This document shows positions 1-6,045 of a stretch of DNA of 11,784 bases, one piece after another. A program made the translations under genes and the position numbers. Origin of the DNA: Bdellovibrio sp. (lineage in GTDB: Bacteria > Bdellovibrionota > Bdellovibrionia > Bdellovibrionales > Bdellovibrionaceae). Under the pieces are notes generated by a model. The model had not been told where the DNA came from and did no database searches. It saw only the letters and a program-made list of their open reading frames with translations. The stretch spans positions 1 through 11,784 of the forward strand of contig PSRN01000044.1 in assembly GCA_003176075.1 (NCBI GenBank), in the 5' to 3' direction. Numbering within the stretch: position 1 is the first letter of the stretch; each line of letters begins with the position of its first letter.

Positions 1-69
1 CTCACCGCGCGTTTCAGCCACCAGTAAGGTGTTCACGGTTGAAGATGAAAATTTCGCGCAAGGTTCAAG

Positions 70-97
70 TTTAAGGGACCCACAGAGCGCCCTTAAA
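70..97 (-). terminator. Stem-loop directly after the double-GNAT gene
   Basis: TTTAAGGG at 70-77 pairs perfectly with CCCTTAAA at 90-97 around a 12-nt loop. The stem starts one base beyond the stop codon of the minus-strand acetyltransferase gene, the usual place for a transcription end signal. There is no long U-run after the stem, so it would be a weak intrinsic terminator or a 3'-end stabiliser. Confidence 0.35.
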
Positions 98-98
98 T

Positions 99-1115
99 TC
101 AAGGTTGTGGCAGCTTCTTTTCCATTACGAAATTAGTCATGGCTATTCCCTTCACATTTACGACTTGCTCTTTCACGACCGTAAATCCCATTTTTTCAAA
201 AAATGGTTTTGCCGTAATGCTCGCCTCAGCAAAGAGTCTCCTGATCTTCAAGACACTGGCTTCTTGCTCCAAGGCCTGATACATCATCCGGCCCAGGCCC
301 TGACCAATTCTGTCCGCGCTGACATAGAATCGGTCAATATGCCCATTCGGCTCAAGTTCACAAAAGCCCGAAACAACGCTTTTCTCCTCAGACACAAAAA
401 CGCTTTTTCCCTCAAATGATTTCCGCCATTTATCGAAGTCCCCATTCGCAGGAGCCCAGGCCTCAACCTGTTCCTTGGTGTAATCTCGGACATTTATCTG
501 GCGAACCGTTCGGAAGAACAGCCTTTCTAACGGCTCTATATCGCTGGGAAGAATTCGCCTGATTATCGTTCCGCCAATCCGCGGATTTTTCAAAGAGTAA
601 ATTTTTACTGGAATTCCATGAAACAAGTCATCGGATTCGTACTTCATCCCAAGCCGCTCCGCCACACGGATTGAGGCAGAATTTGCAGCCTCAATAATAG
701 AAATGAGTCGGGGCAGGCTCTTCACATTAAATCCGTAGTCACGAGAGGCAATTGCCGCTTCAGCGGCGTACCCTTTCCCCCAGTATTTTTTGGCAAATCG
801 GTAACTGACTTCATATTCCTTTATGTCCTTAATCATCTGAACTAAAATCCCGCATTCCCCGATGAGCTCCCCGCTTTCTTTTAGGACTACTGCCCAAGGG
901 CCAACACCGTCGCGGGCATACCCCTTCAAAGCTCCTTCTATGATTTTTACCACTTGTTCTGGAGTCTTAATTCCAGATACCGAGAACCTCATTACCTCCG
1001 CATCTCCAAAAATGCTCATAAGCGGGTCTAGGTCGCCCGGCTGAATCTCCCTGAGAATCAGTCTCGGTGTTTCACAGATTATTTTTTCCATATTCAAACC
1101 ATACTTCGGAACCAT
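99..1115 (-). CDS. Two fused GNAT acetyltransferase domains (RimJ/RimL-like + YafP-like)
   Basis: A 338-residue cytoplasmic protein carrying two complete Gcn5-related acetyltransferase domains. Residues about 13-175 resemble the RimJ/RimL-type family (opening ETPRLILRE, acetyl-CoA loop YWGKGYAAEA at 111-120, ASIRVAERLGM at 147-157). Residues about 183-338 resemble the YafP-type family (INVRDYTKEQVEAWAP at 207-222, GHIDRFYV at 258-265, acetyl-CoA loop RIGQGLGRMM, EASITAKPFFEKMGF). Both loops look intact, so both halves may bind acetyl-CoA; substrates are unknown. The ATG at 1091 (MEKIICETPRL) is an alternative start. It fits the usual start of the family and would leave a leader of about 30 nt after a possible -10 box (TACAAT, minus strand, 1133-1128). 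The gene lies 121 bp downstream of the PaiB-like gene, which recalls the Bacillus paiA-paiB pair, where PaiA is a GNAT polyamine acetyltransferase. The family call is firm; the pai analogy is inference. Confidence 0.9.
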   Translation of the reverse strand: MVPKYGLNMEKIICETPRLILREIQPGDLDPLMSIFGDAEVMRFSVSGIKTPEQVVKIIEGALKGYARDGVGPWAVVLKESGELIGECGILVQMIKDIKEYEVSYRFAKKYWGKGYAAEAAIASRDYGFNVKSLPRLISIIEAANSASIRVAERLGMKYESDDLFHGIPVKIYSLKNPRIGGTIIRRILPSDIEPLERLFFRTVRQINVRDYTKEQVEAWAPANGDFDKWRKSFEGKSVFVSEEKSVVSGFCELEPNGHIDRFYVSADRIGQGLGRMMYQALEQEASVLKIRRLFAEASITAKPFFEKMGFTVVKEQVVNVKGIAMTNFVMEKKLPQP

Positions 1116-1236
1116 GAGGTGGTCCAGATTGTAAAGTTTCGCGAGAGACTAATTGCCCAAAGTGCTTGCCACGCGCTGAACGGCCATTCGGCAAAGAACA
1201 AAGCATAGATGGGGTTTCACGGAGAACCCGCAATAG

Positions 1237-1863
1237 CTATTCACTTTCTATCATCAATTCTCTGATAGATCGGCTCAAATCATCGGTTCTTTCGCGAAGC
1301 CCCTCAATAATGCCTTGGCGGTCAATCTCAGGCCGATTCTGTGAGAGTTTAAACTTGGCTTCGATAGACTCGATATGAAACCGAAAGGAAATAATCGCCG
1401 CAGTTAAAGTCGCTTCGTCGAGTAGGTCGTCAGGCAGTTCGAATTCCCACTGTTTGGGACCTGGTCGTTCATAAAAAGAGGATAGCTGCCGAAGGATTTC
1501 CACTTGCTCAGTAAAGGCCTCGACCAGTTCAATTTTTCCATGAAGATGGGCTACAGCATAGTTCCAGGTCGGCACGTCGCGCCCAGATTTGTACCAACGA
1601 GGGGTAATATATGTATGAGGCCCGGTTACGATCAGAATGCAATTGGGGTTGTTCTGGAAGTGAGTCCACTGAGGATTCTTCTTAGCCATGTGACCCACAA
1701 TTACATTTTCCTGACTGGGTGTTTGGCTAAACATCACTGGGAAGTGGTTGATGTAGGGACTGGTATTATCCGGGAAGGACAGCGCGGTAACGAACCCGTT
1801 GGATGCAATAAGATCTCGGACTTTAGAATCATCTTCCATCGAGAAATGTTTTGGCAAATACAT
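1237..1863 (-). CDS. PaiB-like FMN-binding protein / putative transcriptional regulator
   Basis: This 208-residue protein matches the PaiB family along its whole length: MYLPKHF at the N-terminus, GHMAKKNPQW at 57-66, ITPRWY at 86-91, VPTWNYAVAHLHG at 97-109, and the C-terminal signature KFKLSQNRP...DRQGIIEGL at 170-189. The family has an FMN-binding split-barrel fold. In Bacillus subtilis PaiB is described as a negative regulator of sporulation and protease genes, but in proteobacteria its role is mostly unknown, and an enzymatic or flavin-reductase-like role is equally possible. The ATG is supported by an AGGAAGG Shine-Dalgarno (1879-1873) with a 9-nt spacer. It is the third gene of the likely operon, starting 18 bp after the stop of the PLP enzyme gene. 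Length is normal for the family and no damage is visible. Confidence 0.92.
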   Translation of the reverse strand: MYLPKHFSMEDDSKVRDLIASNGFVTALSFPDNTSPYINHFPVMFSQTPSQENVIVGHMAKKNPQWTHFQNNPNCILIVTGPHTYITPRWYKSGRDVPTWNYAVAHLHGKIELVEAFTEQVEILRQLSSFYERPGPKQWEFELPDDLLDEATLTAAIISFRFHIESIEAKFKLSQNRPEIDRQGIIEGLRERTDDLSRSIRELMIESE

Positions 1864-1881
1864 AATGTGTAACCTTCCTGT

Positions 1882-2847
1882 TTAAACCAGGCCCGTTTCG
1901 ACTAAATTACAGAAGCGCTTCAGGTCAATATTTCCGCCACTCACCAGAATTCCAACCTTCTTGCTCCTCAGTTGGTTTTTGTTTTCTTTAGCCGCAGCAA
2001 AACCAAGGCATCCGGTAGGCTCAATCACGATCTTCATGCGTGATGCCGCAAAACTCATTCGTTCAATCAACTGATCGTCCGAGGCCGTTAGAATGTCATC
2101 AACCTCTCGTTGAATGATCGGGAACGTGTAACGCCCAAGGTGCTGGGTCTGCGCTCCATCAGCAATAGTCTTTGGAGTTTCTATATGCACGATCGATCCC
2201 GATCGGAACGAGCGCTGCCCATCGTTGCCTGCTTCGGGTTCAACGCCAAAAAGAGTGCAGCCGGGCGACAAGGCTCTGGTTGCCAGAGCAGAGCCGGCAA
2301 GAAGGCCCCCGCCTCCCAAGGGAACAAATAGAAAATCAAGTTCACCAACTTCCTCAAAGAGCTCTTTGGCAGCGGTTCCCTGTCCTGCGATCACATCCGG
2401 ATGATCATAGGGAGGGATGAGCGTCATGCCGTGTTGGTTGGCGAGTTCGCTACCGATCTTTTCGCGGTCTTCGGTGTAACGATTATAGATGACAACATTT
2501 CCTCCGTAACCTTTGGTTGCCTCGACTTTCACCTCCGGTGCATCATGCGGCATTACGATGGTTGCTGGAATTCCAAGAAGTTTTGCGGACAGAGCAACCG
2601 CCTGAGCATGGTTACCAGAAGAAAAGGCCACCACACCGGATTTTCTTTGGCGCTCATCAAATTTCGATAAGGCATTGAAGGCTCCCCGAAATTTGAAAGC
2701 CCCCATCCGCTGGAAATTTTCACACTTAAAAAAGACTTCCGCGCCAAAATCGTCGTTCAACGTTTTCGAAGTCATTACAGGTGTCTTATGAGCGTGACCC
2801 TTTATTCGATGGGAAGCTGCGATCACATCTTGATAGGTTGTTAACAT
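1882..2847 (-). CDS. PLP-dependent ammonia-lyase, threo-3-hydroxyaspartate dehydratase / serine racemase type
   Basis: A 321-residue fold-type II pyridoxal-phosphate enzyme. The Schiff-base lysine is K52 in GAFKFRGA. SSGNH (76-80) is the substrate/asparagine loop, GGGG (178-181) holds the cofactor phosphate, and S303 of SGGN faces the pyridine nitrogen. PPYDH and GQGT (145-158) and the ExxxGxD pattern E203/G207/D209 (divalent metal site in serine racemase) point to the serine racemase/threo-3-hydroxy-L-aspartate ammonia-lyase group. They argue against biosynthetic threonine dehydratase, which would also carry a C-terminal ACT domain. The likely reaction is deamination of 3-hydroxyaspartate to oxaloacetate; serine/threonine dehydration or racemisation is the alternative. 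The frame is open to 3051, but that start would run deep into the upstream regulator. The family normally begins like MLTTYQDV at 2847. An ATG at 2862, overlapping the regulator stop, is the other candidate. Adjacency to a YheO-type regulator is common for this enzyme. Confidence 0.9.
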   Translation of the reverse strand: MLTTYQDVIAASHRIKGHAHKTPVMTSKTLNDDFGAEVFFKCENFQRMGAFKFRGAFNALSKFDERQRKSGVVAFSSGNHAQAVALSAKLLGIPATIVMPHDAPEVKVEATKGYGGNVVIYNRYTEDREKIGSELANQHGMTLIPPYDHPDVIAGQGTAAKELFEEVGELDFLFVPLGGGGLLAGSALATRALSPGCTLFGVEPEAGNDGQRSFRSGSIVHIETPKTIADGAQTQHLGRYTFPIIQREVDDILTASDDQLIERMSFAASRMKIVIEPTGCLGFAAAKENKNQLRSKKVGILVSGGNIDLKRFCNLVETGLV

Positions 2848-2851
2848 TACC

Positions 2852-3478
2852 TCACTTTGCATAGTTATAAACCGCCGCACGTGAAACGCCGAGACACTCG
2901 GCGACGATTTCCATAGATCGTCGGACATCAAGGAACCCTGAAGCCTTGAGCTCCTGAAGAAGAGTTTTCCGATCTTTCGCTTTGAGAGCTCTTGGGGTCG
3001 ATGCCAAGCGAGCAGCAAAATCGTCGATTTTGGCACGAATGGCGCCAGCACCAGCCGGATCGAGGGATTCTTGCGCCCCTAACCCGCTGTCTATCGCCGT
3101 GAACCGCTGAATAGCTGACTGAAATCCATGAAAGAGGGTAAGATCTATGTTGAGGCAGAGAGCACCAACATATTTTCCCGACGAGTCCTTGATTCCAATC
3201 GAGGTGCTTTTAACCTGGCGACCGTCCGCAAATTTGTTGGCATAATTGGCGATGATTTGTTGAAAATCCGGATCTTTCATTCGCGCAATACCAAGTTCCG
3301 TCGTAGGCGATCCCACTTTTCTTCCTGATAAGTTGTTGTGAATCTGAGCTACCGCGTTTTTTGGCCTGGAAAAGTCGTGAACGACAACCTCACAAAAAGG
3401 AGAAAACGTTTTGGCCAGCCCTTCTGCAATACATTTCACCTGGGAGAGAAGTAAGTCTTTTTCACTCTTTTTCTTCAT
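2852..3478 (-). CDS. YheO/DauR-like transcriptional regulator (PAS-like + HTH)
   Basis: A 208-residue DNA-binding regulator. Residues about 14-118 form the YheO-like PAS domain (FCEVVVHDFS, KSTSIGIKDSSGKYVGALCLNID). Residues about 167-206 form the C-terminal helix-turn-helix of the same family (KTLLQELKASGFLDVRRS, then AECLGVSRAAVYNY). Family members such as DauR sense amino acids or related small molecules and control nearby catabolic genes, so the likely target is the downstream PLP ammonia-lyase. The stop codon lies 4 bp before the preferred start of that enzyme, or overlaps its alternative ATG, indicating translational coupling. No Shine-Dalgarno precedes the ATG. A -10-like hexamer lies only 6 nt upstream, so the mRNA may be leaderless. 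A perfect inverted repeat covers the start codon, consistent with autoregulation. The effector is unknown. Confidence 0.9.
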   Translation of the reverse strand: MKKKSEKDLLLSQVKCIAEGLAKTFSPFCEVVVHDFSRPKNAVAQIHNNLSGRKVGSPTTELGIARMKDPDFQQIIANYANKFADGRQVKSTSIGIKDSSGKYVGALCLNIDLTLFHGFQSAIQRFTAIDSGLGAQESLDPAGAGAIRAKIDDFAARLASTPRALKAKDRKTLLQELKASGFLDVRRSMEIVAECLGVSRAAVYNYAK

Positions 3479-3517
3479 GTTTACAGTTTATCTATATTTA
3501 GACAAAATGTAAACATG
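3476..3517 (-). promoter_or_regulatory. Operon promoter with perfect inverted-repeat operator
   Basis: CATGTTTACA (3476-3485) and TGTAAACATG (3508-3517) form a perfect 10-bp inverted repeat with a 22-bp AT-rich spacer; the arm centres lie 32 bp apart, about three helical turns. Read on the minus strand, TTTACA (3513-3508) is a -35-like box. It is followed 17 bp later by TAAACT (-10-like, 4 of 6), which ends 6 nt before the ATG at 3478. One arm overlaps the -35 and the other overlaps the start codon, an arrangement expected for an autorepressor. The symmetry also creates a mirror promoter on the + strand (TTTACA 3480-3485, CAAAAT 3503-3508), with no gene downstream of it. Confidence 0.55.
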
Positions 3518-3675
3518 AAAATCGACAGGGGCCCCAGCTGCGCCTGGTAGGTTCGCAAAGGCCATGCACGTACACAGGCAGCGACTCGAAAAATCGCGAA
3601 AAATCGTCTATTTAAGTGGCCTTCCGAAACGTGTCCAGAGCAGGAATGACCTCTGGCTAATTTTTCTTTGATGAT

Positions 3676-3717
3676 TGATCTTCCTCCAAAAAAGTGGACA
3701 GTGTTGGGGGAAGATCA
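3676..3717. repeat. 42-bp palindrome resembling IS3-family ends
   Basis: TGATCTTCCTCC (3676-3687) faces GGGGGAAGATCA (3706-3717): 11 of 12 positions are complementary, and the outer 9 are perfect. The interior carries AAAAAAGTGGACAGTGTT. A TG...CA palindrome with a C-rich step followed by a GTGGACA motif is reminiscent of terminal inverted repeats of IS3-family elements. No transposase is present, so this would be a solo end or a joined-ends remnant. It could equally be a simple hairpin downstream of the HNH-like gene. Confidence 0.35.
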
Positions 3718-3765
3718 CTGAGCAAACAGAAAAGGTAAATCCGAAAGCCCGACCAAAATAGTCGC

Positions 3766-4251
3766 TTAATGACTGCCTCTGCCCTTCCCGGCAGGTTTGA
3801 TTGTGAACTTGGGTGGAAGTTTAGGGTAAAGCCTGGCGGGGTCCCACTTCAAGCGGCCGTTGAACAGCGCGATCTTCCCAGCATGGTAGTCCTTGTGATG
3901 GGGTTCGCACATCCAAATCACTTTGAATGGGTCCAAGTAGTCTTCGTGATGGGCTATGACCCTTCGCTCACCGCAAACTATGCAGGGTCTGCGTTTGAGA
4001 GAACCCCGCCGGATCAATTCCCTGGTTCTGTTGCGCGTACGACTTCTCAGCTTTGCGTGCGGATCGTTCAAAAGCTTGCGCTTCCGGAGTTTCCATTTCG
4101 ACAGGAACGGAGGGGAGTTGGCTCCTAAAGTCTCGGCACGTTGGGAAGCGCAGATCTTTCCGCAGTAATGCTCACTCTTCGCGTGCAACCTTCCACCACA
4201 TTCAATGCAGGCCCTGGGCAGACCCGGTCTGGCGGAAACCTCAAGTTTCAT
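3766..4251 (-). CDS. Basic HNH-like zinc protein
   Basis: A 161-residue, strongly basic protein (about 35 Lys/Arg against about 13 Asp/Glu). The N-terminal part holds a zinc-ribbon-like set, C15-x2-C18 with C30-x3-C34. A basic helical stretch follows (about 52-89). The C-terminal part has C90-x2-C93, the pair H101-H102, then C115, H118-H119 and H123. The CxxC / HH / CxxH / H layout is that of small HNH-like proteins common in phages and accessory regions. The canonical Asn of HNH nucleases is not evident, so catalytic activity is uncertain, and a purely zinc/DNA-binding role is possible. The ATG at 4251 is preferred over one at 4278 because an AAAGGG lies about 8 nt upstream. It overlaps the stop of the preceding gene by 11 bp, so the two are co-translated. 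The chemistry of the motif is clear; the function is not. Confidence 0.7.
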   Translation of the reverse strand: MKLEVSARPGLPRACIECGGRLHAKSEHYCGKICASQRAETLGANSPPFLSKWKLRKRKLLNDPHAKLRSRTRNRTRELIRRGSLKRRPCIVCGERRVIAHHEDYLDPFKVIWMCEPHHKDYHAGKIALFNGRLKWDPARLYPKLPPKFTIKPAGKGRGSH

Positions 4252-4738
4252 CGGATTGCCCTTTGGTGGTCTCCGCATCAGCGAGGCATTCGGCTACGAC
4301 CTTGAGCGTGGTGTAAAGAGTGCCCACTTCATCCATAATAAGATCGCCGTCCCGACGAGCCAGCTCGAGTTCTTTCATTATGAAGACGAGGACCTCGTCG
4401 TTTGGAACCTCATCCGGCAAAATGGCACTGAGGGCGCTCTCGTCGCCCCCTTCGTACGCCTGCATTTCAGAGGTGGCCTTATCGAATTTTTCCATGATGC
4501 CTTCTTCCCTAACTGACTTTAGCTTGCCGATCCGGGAAAAATAAGACCACAGCACAAGAGCGATGAAGAACCCGATTTCCTGGGCCTCAGGCGAGCAGTC
4601 TTTCATGGTGGCAAAAATGAACTCAACCAGTGGGCGCTGGCCATTCGTGAAATTCTCGGAAACTTTGGTAGCGGCGACCTCGTCTGGAAGACTTTCCAAC
4701 TCATTGGCGATTTGCTCAATCATTTTCACCTTCGTCAT
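4241..4738 (-). CDS. Acidic helical protein of unknown function
   Basis: A 165-residue protein I do not recognise. It is highly acidic (about 33 Asp/Glu against 16 Lys/Arg) and predicted by eye to be mostly helical. A single hydrophobic stretch, IGFFIALVLWSYF (about 55-67), is too short and too isolated to be convincing as a membrane anchor and may be a buried helix. The start is ambiguous. A GTG at 4756 extends the frame by six residues. The ATG at 4738 has GAGG very close to it. The ATG at 4723 (MIEQIANELE) has the best-spaced site, GAAGG five nt upstream. The 3' end overlaps the basic HNH-like gene by 11 bp. The opposite charges and tight coupling suggest the two products may interact; that is inference. 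No signal peptide and no catalytic motif are visible. Confidence 0.65.
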   Translation of the reverse strand: MTKVKMIEQIANELESLPDEVAATKVSENFTNGQRPLVEFIFATMKDCSPEAQEIGFFIALVLWSYFSRIGKLKSVREEGIMEKFDKATSEMQAYEGGDESALSAILPDEVPNDEVLVFIMKELELARRDGDLIMDEVGTLYTTLKVVAECLADAETTKGQSDET

Positions 4739-4803
4739 TACCTCGTTCTGACACACGCCAAGGGAGATCGTCTACCTTCTAAACCTATAACTTCACGTGA
4801 GGT

Positions 4804-4920
4804 AAGACCCGCTAGCCCGCATTTCTCACAGCGTTTCGTCGCGAGCTGGTCGAGCCGGCGCAGCAGAAACGCTGTGAGAAATGCGGGCTAAAGCCGGAAA
4901 GCGGTCGCACGCCGGGTCTT
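4804..4920. repeat. 117-bp nested palindromic element (possible MITE/REP-like)
   Basis: A perfect 25-bp inverted repeat (4813-4837 against 4866-4890, beginning TAGCCCGCATTTCTCACAGC) encloses a 28-nt centre that can itself form a small GC stem. The whole is enclosed by a second perfect 8-bp pair, AAGACCCG (4804-4811) and CGGGTCTT (4913-4920). It fills most of the gap between the end of the helicase remnant and the acidic-protein gene. Two nested exact repeats of this length indicate a defined element: a miniature transposable element, a REP-type repeat or a structured 3' end. It encodes no protein. No U-run follows the stem on either strand, so an ordinary intrinsic terminator is less likely. 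Confidence 0.7.
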
Positions 4921-4923
4921 TTA

Positions 4924-5994
4924 TCACATTCGCATCAGATCGGCAAAATCTTCCCGCGTCAGATTCTTCAGAAAATCAGCTTCGGTATCCGATACGAACT
5001 CGGCGTAGGACGACTTCAACCGCTGCAGTTCCATCATTTTTTCTTCGACCGTGCCTCTTGTGATCAGACGAACGACACGAACCTCTTTCGTCTGGCCGAT
5101 TCGGTGCATTCGGTCAGTAGCCTGGGACTCTACGGCGGGATTCCACCATGGATCCATCAGGTAGCAAAGATTGGCCGCCGTGAGGTTGAGACCCAGTCCA
5201 CCCACCCGAAGCCCCAGACGAAAAACGCGGACGGAGGATCGGGTTTGAAATTCGTCGATGATCTCTTGTCTGTCCTGGACCTGTCCGTCAAGATAGGCAA
5301 AGGGAACATTTTCATCCTCCAATTCTCGCCGGATGATTTTCAAAAAAGTCACGAATTGAGAAAATACCAAGATCTTGGACGTGCTCGCGCGAAGATTCTT
5401 TTTGAGGTCCGGGAGAAAGTACTGCATCTTGCATGAGTCCAAGGATCCCGGCATATCATCAGGTTTGTAAAGAATCCGGGGATGGCAGCACACCTGGCGC
5501 AAACGCAAGAGCCCTTCGAGAAAGAACAGGCGGTGCTCGTTAAATTCCTCTTCTGAATTGGTCCCTTGCAACTGCTCGACATAATAGCTCTGAATTTGAG
5601 AATAAATGCGGGCCTGTTCTGGAGCAAGGGGAAGGGAGAGGGTTTCTTCCCTCTTTTCTGGCAGGTTCTTGAGAACGTCCTTTTTTCTTCGTCGTAGAAT
5701 CAAAGGCCTGATCTTTTTTAGCTGCAACCTCATCTTTTCGTCTTCGCAGATTTGAAAATCGGATCGTCGCAACAGGCCGGGATTGATGAAATCAAAAATG
5801 GAAAACAGGTCATCAAAATGATTCTCGATCGGCGTGCCTGTCAGGGCTAAGCGGTGAGCCGCTTGCAGGCGCTTCACAGCCTGGGTCAGCTTTGAATTTT
5901 CATTCTTGATCAGTTGCGCCTCGTCGAGGATCACGCGACGAAACAACCACGGGGTCAATACAGAAATATATCTTCGGATCACCCCATAGGTCAC
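4924..5994 (-). pseudogene. SNF2-family helicase, C-terminal part only (5'-truncated)
   Basis: The frame encodes the last 356 residues of a Swi2/Snf2 ATPase. It begins within motif Ib-type sequence (VTYGVIRR) and continues through DEAQ (motif II, 24-27), LTGTPIEN (III, 51-58), RPLILRRRKKDV (96-107), LVFSQF (209-214), GGLGLNLTAAN (265-275) and QATDRMHRIGQ (VI, 291-301). The C-terminal end is normal. What is missing is the Walker A/GKT part and everything before it; complete bacterial relatives are usually 900 or more residues. The GTG at 5994 is only the first possible start codon. The frame is open upstream to a TAG at 6105-6103, with helicase-like sequence fading out around 6010-6040, where antisense sequence of a histidine kinase begins. 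Without the P-loop the product cannot be an active ATPase, so I call it a remnant unless the contig is misjoined here. Confidence 0.85.
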
Positions 5995-6045
5995 AAATAC
6001 GATACCAGCGGACGGATGCCATTCTCTCTTGCTCAGCTGATGCGG
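5995..6045. other. Breakpoint between two truncated, divergent genes
   Basis: To the left, minus-strand reading gives SNF2 sequence (SAGIVFVTYG). To the right, plus-strand reading gives histidine kinase sequence (DLRSIWEAEKALDEGD). Each gene loses its 5' half in this interval, and neither has an upstream promoter or start. A single deletion, inversion end or assembly join explains both losses. I see no repeat or insertion-sequence end at the breakpoint itself. Confidence 0.6.

Noticed and set aside
2..136. Open + strand frame from the window edge, possible C-terminus of an upstream gene
   Set aside because: Only about 44 codons with no recognisable motif. It overlaps the end of the acetyltransferase gene on the other strand, so it is not distinguishable from chance.
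2848..3051. N-terminal extension of the PLP enzyme to an upstream start at 3051
   Set aside because: The extra 68 residues are antisense-free but lie in a shifted frame inside the regulator gene and have no family similarity. The enzyme family starts at about MLTTYQDV.
3635..3668. CCAGAG/CTCTGG stem followed by a T-rich run, like a + strand terminator
   Set aside because: The stem is only 6 bp with a 10-nt loop, and no + strand gene lies upstream to be terminated.
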